A stretch of 28,809 bases of DNA, taken from contig CAIYEO010000107.1 of the NCBI GenBank assembly GCA_903925195.1, positions 1 to 28,809 on the forward strand, in the 5' to 3' direction. How positions within the stretch are numbered: position 1 is the stretch's first letter; the number at the start of each line of letters is the position of its first letter. Source of the stretch: an uncultured Candidatus Saccharibacteria bacterium (GTDB lineage: Bacteria; Patescibacteria; Saccharimonadia; Saccharimonadales; UBA4665). The notes beneath the pieces were generated by a model, which was given only the letters and a program-made list of their open reading frames with translations, made no database searches and was not told where the DNA came from. Shown piece after piece: positions 7,185 to 15,199 of this stretch. Both the position numbers and the translations under genes were made by a program.

Positions 7185-8373
7185 GGCTGTCCCTTTCTAT
7201 GCCTTTACTAGGCACAGTATATAATGTATATCTTGAAATGTGAAAAACTAAGCCAACTGCAGCTAGTACAAAAATCATACTGGTTCCTCCGTAGCTAATA
7301 AAGGGTAAGGTAATACCCTTTAATGGCAAAACACCAATCATAGCTCCAACGTTTATGAATGTTTGAGTTGCAAGCCATGCCAATACCCCCGTAACAATTA
7401 ATCTACTAAAATTATTAGGGCAACGATCAATGATATGTTTAAGCCTTATAAATAATGCACCAAATATAATGAGGAAAGTCGTCGTTCCAATAAAGCCAAA
7501 TTTTTCAGCGTAAATCGCAAAAATTGAATCATTAGCTGCCTCAGGCAAATATCCATAAGCCTGAACACTTCTACCAAGTCCTAATCCAAAGATCCCACCA
7601 GAGCCAACTGCTATGAGAGCCTGACATGTCTGATATCCAGAAGATTGGCAATTACTAGATGGATGTAAAAATGTCATGACTCTTTGTTGCCTATAGCTAC
7701 TACTAGCAATAGCAATAAAGACAGCTATCACTATTAATCCACCAACTAACATAATTTTTTTCATGGGTAGTCCGGCAACTAAGACCATACAAGCTATTAC
7801 AGCTATCATGACGGTCGTTGAACCTAAATCAGACTGTACGCCAGCTACAACTATTAATAACCCGAATAAAACGATTAGAATCGGTACTAGCGTTTTTTTA
7901 AAGTCAGAGATTGTATCGTTTTTAATTCTTGCCGCTAAGAAACCGGCCAACCAAATAAGAAGTGTAAATTTTATAAGCTCGCTGGACTGAAAAGATATCC
8001 CACCTATTTGAATCCAACGATATGCACCGTTAACCTCTTGACCGAAGACTCTCACGGCTAATGCCGAGATAACAGCCAGAGCAATTAAAACCTTCTCTAT
8101 TCTAAACCAAAACTTTAGAGGCATAAATGCGGTAGCTGCAAATGCAAAAGCTCCAAATACTACCGATATCATTTGTCTATTAATATAATAATTTTCAGGC
8201 AGTCCACTGTTAAGACTCAATCCTGGGCTAATAGAATAAATAACTATTAACCCTATTGAGATTAATATCATTACTAAAATTAGCAGCATATAGTCTGGCT
8301 TGTGTTTTCGAGGTAAGCCATTCGCATTATTGCGTTGTGGTGATATTCTTTGCCTATTAACTGATGGTCTCAT
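7120..8373 (-). CDS. ftsW: FtsW/RodA-family septal peptidoglycan glycosyltransferase
   Basis: This SEDS-family polytopic membrane protein (417 aa) polymerises lipid II glycan strands together with a class B PBP. Family landmarks visible are the basic N-terminus, the first helix with IGLIVIYSISPG, the periplasmic loop segment with DLGSTTVM, the conserved YGYLPEAANDSIFAIYAEKF, and the C-terminal PLKGITLPFISYGGTSM. The start ATG overlaps the mraY stop in ATGA. The basic hydrophilic tail, about 20 residues with repeated HDD/HNG and Arg, is encoded in the overlap with murG. Location beside ftsI and murG makes FtsW more likely than RodA. Confidence 0.94.
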   Translation of the reverse strand: MRPSVNRQRISPQRNNANGLPRKHKPDYMLLILVMILISIGLIVIYSISPGLSLNSGLPENYYINRQMISVVFGAFAFAATAFMPLKFWFRIEKVLIALAVISALAVRVFGQEVNGAYRWIQIGGISFQSSELIKFTLLIWLAGFLAARIKNDTISDFKKTLVPILIVLFGLLIVVAGVQSDLGSTTVMIAVIACMVLVAGLPMKKIMLVGGLIVIAVFIAIASSSYRQQRVMTFLHPSSNCQSSGYQTCQALIAVGSGGIFGLGLGRSVQAYGYLPEAANDSIFAIYAEKFGFIGTTTFLIIFGALFIRLKHIIDRCPNNFSRLIVTGVLAWLATQTFINVGAMIGVLPLKGITLPFISYGGTSMIFVLAAVGLVFHISRYTLYTVPSKGIERDSHDDSHNGSRIRRTRYPISSSR

Positions 8374-9416
8374 ATATAGTTACCGAGTAAGAAGATTATT
8401 AATCCTATTACTGCAGAAACTTGTCCAAGTATCCAAAAACGCATTGTTATTTTTGTTTCTGCCCATCCAATAGCCTCAAAATGATGATGAATTGGTGCTA
8501 TTCGGAAAATTTTCTTTCCATTTCTTAGTTTCTTCGAAGCAACCTGAAGAATCGTAGATCCAGCTTCAATAACAAACATTAGTCCAATAACCGGCAATAA
8601 AACTACTGTATTGGTTAACATAGCGACTACCCCGAGCGCTGTACCCAGAGCAAAAGATCCAACATCTCCCATAAAAAACCTGGCTGGGAAAATATTAAAC
8701 CAAGTATAGCTAAGCAAAGAGCCGACGATTACCATACAGAATCCAGCTACTCCAAATCTTCCTTCGAGAAGTGCAATAATGGCATATGCTGAAAATGCTA
8801 TTGAAGTTAAACCACCTGCTAAACCATCTAAGCCATCACTAATATTAACGGCATTTGCTGTAGATACGACTACCAACACAAATAATGGAATAATCAGCCA
8901 GCCTATGTGCCACTGCCCTGTCATACCAGGAATATGTATGCCACTGACTCCTAGTTTGAAGTAGAAAAAATATCCACCGATTAAAGCAACTAGAGTTACT
9001 AACATGAACTTAATCTTAGAAGGTAGACCAGCTACCCCACTACCACTACCGGTAATGTTGATAATGTCATCTAGCAAACCAATAAGTGCAGCGCCAGCAA
9101 ATGCGGCCACCGGTAGCCACGTCTCACCCCTGCTAAAATTAAATATTATAGTTACTAAACAGACTGATAATACAAAGATAATGCCAGCCATAGTTGGAAT
9201 GTGACGTTTATGCTTTTCTGCGTGCAATTTATTAAATACTTTGGCAGCTTCTCCGGTTACAGCATTTTGTCTAGGCTTCTTCCACCACTGGCCTCTATAG
9301 GATAAGGTCGTATAGATTGGTGTAATAACCATACTAATAAGAAAGCCCAAGAAACCAAGACTTAAAATCCTGATAATGGTACTAGTTTCAACTGATATGT
9401 GTATTAATTGTGTCAT
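8370..9416 (-). CDS. mraY: Phospho-N-acetylmuramoyl-pentapeptide transferase
   Basis: MraY (348 aa) transfers phospho-MurNAc-pentapeptide from UDP to undecaprenyl phosphate, forming lipid I. It is polytopic, with about ten hydrophobic helices. Catalytic signatures are clear: an early Asp pair in LIGLLDDIINI, the NAVNISDGLDGLAGG loop, FMGDVGSFALG, and the histidine motif PIHHHFEAIGW near the C-terminus. A good ribosome site AAGGA stands 5 bases before the ATG. The gene ends with TGA overlapping the ftsW ATG, evidence that TGA is a stop here. The product feeds MurG downstream. Confidence 0.97.
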   Translation of the reverse strand: MTQLIHISVETSTIIRILSLGFLGFLISMVITPIYTTLSYRGQWWKKPRQNAVTGEAAKVFNKLHAEKHKRHIPTMAGIIFVLSVCLVTIIFNFSRGETWLPVAAFAGAALIGLLDDIINITGSGSGVAGLPSKIKFMLVTLVALIGGYFFYFKLGVSGIHIPGMTGQWHIGWLIIPLFVLVVVSTANAVNISDGLDGLAGGLTSIAFSAYAIIALLEGRFGVAGFCMVIVGSLLSYTWFNIFPARFFMGDVGSFALGTALGVVAMLTNTVVLLPVIGLMFVIEAGSTILQVASKKLRNGKKIFRIAPIHHHFEAIGWAETKITMRFWILGQVSAVIGLIIFLLGNYI

Positions 9417-9440
9417 TATTTTCCTTTATTATTATACATA

Positions 9441-11234
9441 CTATTGTCCAATTGGTCTCACATAAGATTCATCAATTAACATATGAGCAATACTTCCAAA
9501 AATAGGCTGAGCTGCATAAGAACCAGCATATCCTGGAACAGTTGGTGTGGTGACAAATATTGCTATGGCATACTGTGGCTTATCTCCCCCAACAAATCCT
9601 ATATATGTACCATTAAAGAGATGGTCTTGATAGCCACCATTAGGATTTGCTATTTGAGCTGTCCCAGTTTTTCCTCCTACAACATAGTTGGATGGAAAAT
9701 TAAGATATTTAAATCCCATTTGATAGTGCCCTTTTACAACCTGTTGTAGCAAAGGAATGATATTACTTGTTGTACTGCTAGAAACTACATTGTTACTAAC
9801 TACAATTGGTTTCTTGTAAGTAACATTACCAGAGTTATCTATAGTACCATCTAATAAATGAGGCTTATAGTATGTGCCTCCATTAATAATGCTTGATAGT
9901 GCAGAATCCATTTGTAAAGCGCTGGCTGTCATAGCCTGTCCGAAAGTTGTATTGGCATAATTTAAATTTTGCTGTTCGTCTGATTGATAGGCTATATTTG
10001 GTTGAGGAAATACTCCCTTAGCTTCATAGCCCTGTTCTATGCCAGTATCCTGCCCTAGTCTGAAATGCTTAGTCTCATAGTCATACCATGCCTGTCGAGC
10101 TTGCTTATTTATCTGTCCATTACCCATTTGCATAAGTAGCCATGTGGCACCTGTATTCAATGATAGGTTAAGTAAATCCTCTATACTTCTAACACCGGCA
10201 CCACCATCTTCTTCAACGTTTTTTATCCTGAATCCGTCTATAAGCCAACTTCCTGGATCATTATATGTCGTATCTTGTTTGATAACCTTTTGATCAAGGG
10301 CGGATGTTGTTGTTAGTACCTTCATGATTGAACCCACTTCAATTGGATTCGAAACTGCAGCATTATTAAAAAGATTCGAGTCGGTAACTTTAGAGTATTC
10401 TGCAGGATTGTAACTAGGATAATTTGCCATAGCTTTTATTGCTCCAGAGTTTGGATCCATAATAACCGCACTGACCAATGGTGATTTAACATCAGTTGCT
10501 ACTTTTTTAATTATATCCTGAACCTGTTTTTGCATAGCAATATCTATTGTTAGTACTGTATTTGAACCATCTACCGGAGGAACATCAATATTGCCTTTTG
10601 AAGAAGCAAGAGGAACGCCATTAACATCAGTAATTGCCTTTAGATATCCTGGAGTTCCAGATAATTCCTTATTGAAGTATTGTTCAATACCATAAGTTCC
10701 CTTGCCATTTTCATTAACAAATCCTAGTAATTGGCCCGCTAAATCTCCCTGGGGGTAAGTACGATAATCTTGACCGATAGAACCAATACCAGGAAGTTTA
10801 AGTGCAATGATTTTATCTGATTGAACTTGGGTTATTTTTTTAGCTAGGATTATATATCTTGAATGCTTAGTGCTTAGAAGTTTTTCGTATGAATTACTTG
10901 GACTACCTAATATTGCGGCTATTTTTGATGAACTAGTTGAAGGATTTTTAATTAGGGACGGATCTGCATATATTGTGAAAAGTTCCTGATTGAGTACGAT
11001 TGGCATTATTTGATTACCTTGATGAGCCTCAATAAGACCTCTTGTGGCAGGAATTTTGGCTTGTTCTAATTGACCGATCAAAGCACTGTGCTTGTAGTAG
11101 CTATATTTAATAACTTGAACATAAAAAAGTCGGACTATGAATAGTCCGATAAAAAGAATGACAAAAAAGAAAATTAGATTAACTTTTCCTAGTGCCTTCA
11201 GATTAAACTCATGATTCGAATTTTTCATAGGCAT
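9441..11234 (-). CDS. ftsI: FtsI-type class B penicillin-binding transpeptidase
   Basis: A septal PBP (597 aa) that cross-links peptidoglycan and partners FtsW. It has one N-terminal transmembrane helix (about 18-38), a pedestal domain (to about 225) and a transpeptidase domain with all three active-site motifs: S302-I-M-K305, S358-L-N360 and K522-T-G. No PASTA repeats follow. It lies 13 bases after the ftsL-like gene and 24 before mraY. A TATAAT (minus strand, 11241-11246) stands 6 bases before the ATG, as in the leaderless genes of this window, but no -35 is seen. A second ATG lies at residue 3. The division (FtsI) rather than elongation (PBP2) role is taken from dcw context. Confidence 0.92.
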   Translation of the reverse strand: MPMKNSNHEFNLKALGKVNLIFFFVILFIGLFIVRLFYVQVIKYSYYKHSALIGQLEQAKIPATRGLIEAHQGNQIMPIVLNQELFTIYADPSLIKNPSTSSSKIAAILGSPSNSYEKLLSTKHSRYIILAKKITQVQSDKIIALKLPGIGSIGQDYRTYPQGDLAGQLLGFVNENGKGTYGIEQYFNKELSGTPGYLKAITDVNGVPLASSKGNIDVPPVDGSNTVLTIDIAMQKQVQDIIKKVATDVKSPLVSAVIMDPNSGAIKAMANYPSYNPAEYSKVTDSNLFNNAAVSNPIEVGSIMKVLTTTSALDQKVIKQDTTYNDPGSWLIDGFRIKNVEEDGGAGVRSIEDLLNLSLNTGATWLLMQMGNGQINKQARQAWYDYETKHFRLGQDTGIEQGYEAKGVFPQPNIAYQSDEQQNLNYANTTFGQAMTASALQMDSALSSIINGGTYYKPHLLDGTIDNSGNVTYKKPIVVSNNVVSSSTTSNIIPLLQQVVKGHYQMGFKYLNFPSNYVVGGKTGTAQIANPNGGYQDHLFNGTYIGFVGGDKPQYAIAIFVTTPTVPGYAGSYAAQPIFGSIAHMLIDESYVRPIGQ

Positions 11235-11247
11235 TCTTCAATTATAT

Positions 11248-11595
11248 CTAATTATTTAAAGTTGTGCTGGAAGATGTTGGAACTAAGTTCTTGTTTGCAT
11301 CACTAGTTTGGACACGATCCAATGATTGAAGCTGTGCTGAAGATACTTCTAAATTATTATATTGGCTCTGGAGTTGCGTCTGTTGTTTCTGCAATGAATA
11401 TACTTGCTCACCGTATGCATTGGTTTTAGTTACCTGTGTTAGATATATTAGTCCCAATAAACAAGCAAGAACTATTAAAATAATAGTATTACTTACAGGT
11501 CCTAATGTTCTTTCGCGACTACGAAAGCTAACTGCATTTTGATTTTTTTTCGAATAATTTTGGCGATTTATTGCCAGTGTACTTGAGTATGTCAT
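11248..11595 (-). CDS. ftsL: FtsL-like bitopic division protein
   Basis: From the ATG at 11595 the protein is 115 residues, with a basic cytoplasmic stretch, one transmembrane helix (about 36-53) and then a Gln-rich coiled coil (about 63-95: VYSLQKQQTQLQSQYNNLE). This is the architecture of FtsL, which pairs with FtsB and FtsQ to activate FtsW/FtsI. The position between rsmH and ftsI is canonical for ftsL. The frame could extend 11 codons upstream to a TTG at 11628, but that segment is the 3' arm and A-run of a strong hairpin, so I prefer the ATG. FtsL is recognised by topology and context, since its sequence is poorly conserved in any phylum. Confidence 0.75.
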   Translation of the reverse strand: MTYSSTLAINRQNYSKKNQNAVSFRSRERTLGPVSNTIILIVLACLLGLIYLTQVTKTNAYGEQVYSLQKQQTQLQSQYNNLEVSSAQLQSLDRVQTSDANKNLVPTSSSTTLNN

Positions 11596-11612
11596 ATTTT
11601 TATTTTTTTTCC

Positions 11613-11644
11613 GCTCAAGAGATACCAATTAGCATCTCTTGAGC
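11613..11644 (-). promoter_or_regulatory. 11-base stem-loop between rsmH and ftsL
   Basis: GCTCAAGAGAT (11613-11623) and ATCTCTTGAGC (11634-11644) form a perfect 11-base stem with a 10-base loop, in the short gap before the ftsL-like ATG. On the transcribed strand it is followed by an A-run, not a T-run, so it is not an intrinsic terminator of this operon. A second short hairpin, TGCCT/AGGCA, sits at the rsmH stop. It may stabilise or process the mRNA or control ftsL translation. Confidence 0.6.
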
Positions 11645-11651
11645 TGCTTGC

Positions 11652-12635
11652 CTACAAGGCATTTTTGGTAAAAGTTAAATAACTTTTACTGTTACTTTGT
11701 AGGTGCGGGAGCGACTTTTTACCTGTATTGGCATTGTACTCCCCTTTCTTTTGTTTATTTATTTTCACTGCGGCTCGTAATTTTGCACTACGGGCTCGCG
11801 GGTTAAAAACTAATTCATCTTTTGTGGATGTTACAGGTTTTCTAGTTAATAGAGTAAGACTGGAGTCTAACCTGTTTCCACTACGTTCCGACAAAGCTTC
11901 CTTTATTATCCGGTCTTCAAGACTATGAAAACTAATAATGACGATTCGGCCATCTGGGTTTAGTAAATCTAAGCAGATTGGAAATGCCTTTTTGATCAAC
12001 TCTAGTTCATCATTTACGGCTATCCTAATGGCTTGAAACGTCCTAGTTGCTGGATGAGTCCTTGAGTGTCCTGGCCAAGCTTTGGATACAATTTTTGCCA
12101 GCTCTGTGGTGGTATTAATAGGTCTATTGCTTATTATTAGTCGTGCTATTCTCAAATATTTTGGCTCTTCACCATAATCTCTAAGTATTTGCACTAACTG
12201 TTTTTCGCTATAGCTATTTACTATCTTCTTAGCATCAAGAGTTTGATTTTGATCCATTCTCATATCGAGAGGACCCTCTTTATCTATAGAAAAGCCACGT
12301 TGCTGTTCGTTAAGGTGCGGTGATGATACGCCTAAATCTGCCAGAATTAAATCAAATTTCTGGCCACTATCAGATAGTTTTTTAGCTGCTGAGTAAAAAT
12401 CCTGATTCATTATGTCGACATTCTTATTCTTAAAGTTTTCATTTAAGAATTCTACTGCCAACGGATCACGATCTACTAGGCAAACTTTACTATCTTTGCC
12501 AATTATTTCCATCACTTGTTTTGCATGCCCACCATAACCAGCAGTTAAATCTAAATATTTATTGCCTGGTAAAGGTTTAAGATAAAGCAAAACCTCTGAT
12601 AGAAGAACTGGTATGTGTTTATTATTTTGGTGCAT
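11652..12635 (-). CDS. rsmH: 16S rRNA m4C1402 methyltransferase
   Basis: RsmH/MraW (327 aa from the ATG at 12635) N4-methylates C1402 in the ribosomal P site using S-adenosylmethionine. The family opening HIPVLLSEVLLYLKP begins at residue 6. SAM motif I is YLDLTAGYGGHA, followed by DRDP and the DLGVSSPHLNEQQRGFS segment; STHPATRTFQAIRIAVN-like (here RTHPATRTFQAIRIAVN) and IISFHSLEDRIIK complete the signature. An in-frame GTG at 12665 would add 10 residues, but a promoter-like pair ends at 12652 and the family begins close to this ATG. It is second in the dcw cluster, 287 bases after mraZ. Confidence 0.95.
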   Translation of the reverse strand: MHQNNKHIPVLLSEVLLYLKPLPGNKYLDLTAGYGGHAKQVMEIIGKDSKVCLVDRDPLAVEFLNENFKNKNVDIMNQDFYSAAKKLSDSGQKFDLILADLGVSSPHLNEQQRGFSIDKEGPLDMRMDQNQTLDAKKIVNSYSEKQLVQILRDYGEEPKYLRIARLIISNRPINTTTELAKIVSKAWPGHSRTHPATRTFQAIRIAVNDELELIKKAFPICLDLLNPDGRIVIISFHSLEDRIIKEALSERSGNRLDSSLTLLTRKPVTSTKDELVFNPRARSAKLRAAVKINKQKKGEYNANTGKKSLPHLQSNSKSYLTFTKNAL

Positions 12636-12922
12636 ATTTCTTGTTTTTGTTTTTATCAAGATCACCTAATCAGCAGTCAACTGTTTATTTTTGCAGTTGT
12701 TTTTGTTTTTGTTGATAATCACTTACCGTAACTAGTACTGTAAGCAATTAAGAAAGTTTCTTTTGAGAGACTTATGTGTGAGGTGGAGTTTTGGGAGGTG
12801 TTTTTTAGTAAATGTACGAGGGTTTTAAAATGGTTGCCCTTGATCCATTTGCTGACTGCCAATTAGCTAATCTCGATCCTTACTTATATTTTATTTTTAA
12901 AGAACTGTTGAGTCTCACAAGA
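12636..12922 (-). other. Gap between mraZ and rsmH with a second promoter candidate
   Basis: No gene is seen in these 287 bases. On the minus strand TTGACT (12675-12680) and GATAAA (12652-12657) are 17 bases apart, a plausible internal promoter for rsmH and the genes after it. CAACTG/CAGTTG (12677-12698 region) could fold over its -35. An imperfect palindrome at 12722-12744 and AAGAAAGTTTCTT at 12750-12762 are further possible protein sites or mRNA ends. An internal promoter would let the cell-wall genes escape full control by MraZ. Confidence 0.5.
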
Positions 12923-13279
12923 TTATGGCGCTTGCACTCGCCAATACTTGCCTACTCTTATGGCCATAACTTCGTGCTCTATCCCTGCATAATCAAGCAA
13001 ATGCTGCTCAATTGTGATACGACCTTGTTTTTGGTCGATCGCACTATCTTCCTTGCCCATACGGAATTGTACATTCAGATCCGCTACTTTTTCATCGAGC
13101 ATATTGCCCTCTAATAACGGTTCTATCTGTTTATCCCATACAACCTTTGGATAAAGATGCAGATATTTTTTAAAGCCTCTAGTTACTACTACGCCAGATT
13201 CAAACTCAGCTCTAAGTTCAGCCGGTATGGTTAACCGACGCTTATCGTCAAGCTTTCTCTGAAAGTAGTCTATTGCCAT
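12923..13279 (-). CDS. mraZ: MraZ transcriptional regulator of the dcw cluster
   Basis: MraZ (118 aa) is a ring-forming DNA-binding protein with two AbrB/SpoVT-like swapped-hairpin repeats. Both DxxxR-type motifs are visible: LDDKRRLTIPAELR at about residues 10-23 and IDQKQGRITIEQHL at about 80-93, where Arg contacts the DNA. In E. coli it represses its own operon by binding GTGGG-type repeats. Exactly such repeats lie just upstream here, so autoregulation is strongly implied. No Shine-Dalgarno precedes the ATG. First gene of the dcw cluster. Confidence 0.95.
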   Translation of the reverse strand: MAIDYFQRKLDDKRRLTIPAELRAEFESGVVVTRGFKKYLHLYPKVVWDKQIEPLLEGNMLDEKVADLNVQFRMGKEDSAIDQKQGRITIEQHLLDYAGIEHEVMAIRVGKYWRVQAP

Positions 13280-13323
13280 ATATTTTTTATTAATGTGGAA
13301 GTGGTTTTTGTTTTATCGTGTTA

Positions 13324-13369
13324 CCCACGACTACCCACTAACATGAATATACTACCCACAGGTACCCAC
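13324..13369 (-). promoter_or_regulatory. MraZ operator: four phased GTGGGTA boxes
   Basis: On the plus strand TACCCAC occurs with its CCCAC core at 13324, 13334, 13355 and 13365, that is GTGGGTA on the mraZ strand, with steps of 10, 21 and 10 bases. All boxes therefore face the same side of the helix. This matches the repeated TGGG-core operators known for MraZ. Two boxes lie between the -35 and -10 elements and two cover the predicted start of transcription, a repressor arrangement. A fifth copy is at 13441-13447. Confidence 0.85.
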
Positions 13370-13375
13370 ATACAA
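13346..13375 (-). promoter_or_regulatory. mraZ promoter
   Basis: Minus-strand TTGTAT (13370-13375) and TATATT (13346-13351) are 18 bases apart, with MraZ boxes in the spacer. Transcription would start near 13339, about 60 bases before the mraZ ATG. A perfect DnaA-box 9-mer lies about 40 bases upstream (13411-13419). Confidence 0.65.
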
Positions 13376-13410
13376 GTGTTTTTTTATAAAAAGTACAGTA
13401 AATTGAAAAG

Positions 13411-13419
13411 TTATCCACA
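13411..13419 (+). promoter_or_regulatory. DnaA-box-like 9-mer upstream of mraZ
   Basis: This perfect TTATCCACA lies in the 214-base gap between the LysM gene and mraZ, upstream of the mraZ promoter. If bound by DnaA it could tie expression of the division cluster to replication initiation; this is an inference from the motif only. Confidence 0.35.
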
Positions 13420-13493
13420 GATAGTGTTTATAAATAAAAATACCCACAACATCTAGTGCTATGGGTATAACTTTTTAAATATTTTTAAAAGTT

Positions 13494-13874
13494 TTATTTT
13501 TTGATATTTGAGACTACATTACCGACTGAAGTATTACCGTTCTTAGATCCTTCAGGTAACATAATTAACTCTCCAGGTATCAATACATGATTATGAACTT
13601 GTTTATCTATATCTTCAATTGCTCCATTGAGTTTTTCTGCGTTTTCAGCAACATTAGATCCCTCACCTGAAGCTATACTCCATTCTGTTTCACCCGGCTG
13701 TACGACATGCGAAACGGTATTCTTTTTTGGTTGTTCACTGTTGGTAGGAAGAAGAAGGAACGCTCCTCCAACAGCTATAGCACCTACTGCAGCTAGTTTT
13801 TTAGCTCTGCCAGTAAACTTATCGTGTTCTGGGTGTTTTGGGTCAAATAGTGGTTTGTTGCTTAATTTATTCAT
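13494..13874 (-). CDS. Membrane-anchored LysM-like protein
   Basis: From the ATG at 13874 the product is 126 residues: a basic cytoplasmic stretch, one hydrophobic segment (about 28-44, AAVGAIAVGGAFLLLP) and a LysM-like domain beginning SHVVQPGETEWSIA and ending VLIPGELIMLPEG. LysM domains bind the GlcNAc-containing glycan of peptidoglycan or chitin. An upstream ATG at 13910 lies within the -35 box, so it is rejected. The gene sits between a glycosidase and the dcw cluster on the same strand, consistent with a wall-binding role. LysM core signatures at both ends are seen; the middle is diverged. Confidence 0.75.
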   Translation of the reverse strand: MNKLSNKPLFDPKHPEHDKFTGRAKKLAAVGAIAVGGAFLLLPTNSEQPKKNTVSHVVQPGETEWSIASGEGSNVAENAEKLNGAIEDIDKQVHNHVLIPGELIMLPEGSKNGNTSVGNVVSNIKK

Positions 13875-13881
13875 AAGCTCT

Positions 13882-13910
13882 ATTATAGCACTAAATACTA
13901 TTGTGGTCAA
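13882..13910 (-). promoter_or_regulatory. Leaderless promoter of the LysM gene
   Basis: Minus-strand TTGACC (13905-13910) and TATAAT (13882-13887) are exactly 17 bases apart, with TGC before the -10. Only 7 bases separate the -10 box from the ATG, so transcription should begin at or next to the start codon. Confidence 0.75.
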
Positions 13911-13918
13911 GCTTAGTT

Positions 13919-15193
13919 TTAAATATTTTTCTTAAGCTGTTTAATACGCTCACTGTACCATTTGGCGCTAGGTCTGACCGTTCTTTTCATGCCATGCTCT
14001 CTATCTACTTCTATGAGACCAAATTTAGGCCACCAACCAGTAGCCCACTCAAAATTATCAAGTAAGCTCCAGTGAAAATAACCTCTTAGATCAACACCTT
14101 CGCTAATAGCTCTTTCCATGGCTATTAATGACTCTTCGATCCACCATTGCCTATAACTATCATTGGAGTCAGCGACACCACTTTCAGTAATAATGATAGG
14201 TTTTTTAAATCTAAGCCAAGCTCTTAGGATAATTGGATATAGTCCTCCTGGTTCCATATACCAACCTAAGTCATTAATTGGAATGGTTGGATTCTGTTTT
14301 CTTATCTTTCCAGTGTAATAATCAGTAAAGTAGTAGTTCATGCCTACAAAATCCTGATAATGAGAGATTCTTTCATAAAACCACCAATTCCAGAAGTATC
14401 TCATCCATTTTGTAGATAATTCATCAAAAACATCATGTGGCCTCTTGGCTTGAATATTAGCAACTTGATTAGCAATACCAATCTGAAGCTTTGGATTTAT
14501 TGATTTAAGTATTTTGTATGCCTGCTTATGAGCTTTTGTTAGATTCCAGAATACTTTTACGAAAGAAAAAACGTTTATTTCTTGAGGAGGCCAAGTTCCT
14601 GTTAGATAGCTATAACTTGCATATACATTCGGTTCATTCAGAGTAATAATGTAGTCTAGTTTATGGCCATATTCTTTGCCTATTTTTTCTACAAATTCTA
14701 GGAAATATACAATATTACTAGTTTTAGCAAATCCACCCATATCCGTAAACCAGATAGGCATAGTCCAGTGCCATATATTAAGGACTGGCTTAATCCCTCT
14801 TTTAAGTAGTTCATCGATGTAATTATGGTAATGGTCAACTTCTTGTTGATTCCATTCTCCTCGCTTAGGCTCAATTCTGGACCATTCAATACCAAATCTG
14901 AATGAGTTCAGATTAAGATCTTTAACCAAATCAAAATCTGCTTTGTAGCGGTTATAATGATCTACTCCTTCTCCAGATACATAATTATTAGGATCCTCAA
15001 CTTGAGATTTAATTTTTTCCCAATTTGGTAAACTTTTTAATTTTGCGTGATTCTCACCAGCAAGTCTTTTGGCATTTTCTAACTCCCAAACTGACCACTG
15101 GTTAACAGTTCTACCTTCAACTTGGTGAGATGCCGTCGAAGCCCCCCACATAAAGTATGGTTGAAATATATTATTTTTATCCTTAGAACTCAT
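13919..15193 (-). CDS. GH1-family beta-glycosidase
   Basis: Glycoside hydrolase family 1 TIM barrel (424 aa), which releases terminal glucose or galactose with retention. The N-terminal WGASTASHQVEG (16-27), the acid/base Glu187 in TLNEPN, the nucleophile Glu337 in ITESG, and the aglycone-site GYFHWSLLDNFEWATGW near the C-terminus are all present. The nucleophile motif has Ser where most members have Asn (ITENG). No signal peptide is seen, so it should act in the cytoplasm on imported oligosaccharides or glycosides. It is a little shorter than the usual 440-480. An extended -10 (TGATAGAAT) lies 6 bases before the ATG. Substrate cannot be read from the sequence. Confidence 0.93.
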   Translation of the reverse strand: MSSKDKNNIFQPYFMWGASTASHQVEGRTVNQWSVWELENAKRLAGENHAKLKSLPNWEKIKSQVEDPNNYVSGEGVDHYNRYKADFDLVKDLNLNSFRFGIEWSRIEPKRGEWNQQEVDHYHNYIDELLKRGIKPVLNIWHWTMPIWFTDMGGFAKTSNIVYFLEFVEKIGKEYGHKLDYIITLNEPNVYASYSYLTGTWPPQEINVFSFVKVFWNLTKAHKQAYKILKSINPKLQIGIANQVANIQAKRPHDVFDELSTKWMRYFWNWWFYERISHYQDFVGMNYYFTDYYTGKIRKQNPTIPINDLGWYMEPGGLYPIILRAWLRFKKPIIITESGVADSNDSYRQWWIEESLIAMERAISEGVDLRGYFHWSLLDNFEWATGWWPKFGLIEVDREHGMKRTVRPSAKWYSERIKQLKKNI

Positions 15194-15199
15194 TAGACT

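Noticed and set aside
12812..13114. Plus-strand frame of 100 codons
   Set aside because: Largely antisense to mraZ, which has unmistakable repeats; no promoter or ribosome site.
13875..13910. Upstream start for the LysM protein
   Set aside because: That start lies inside the -35 box of a strong promoter whose transcript begins about 35 bases later.
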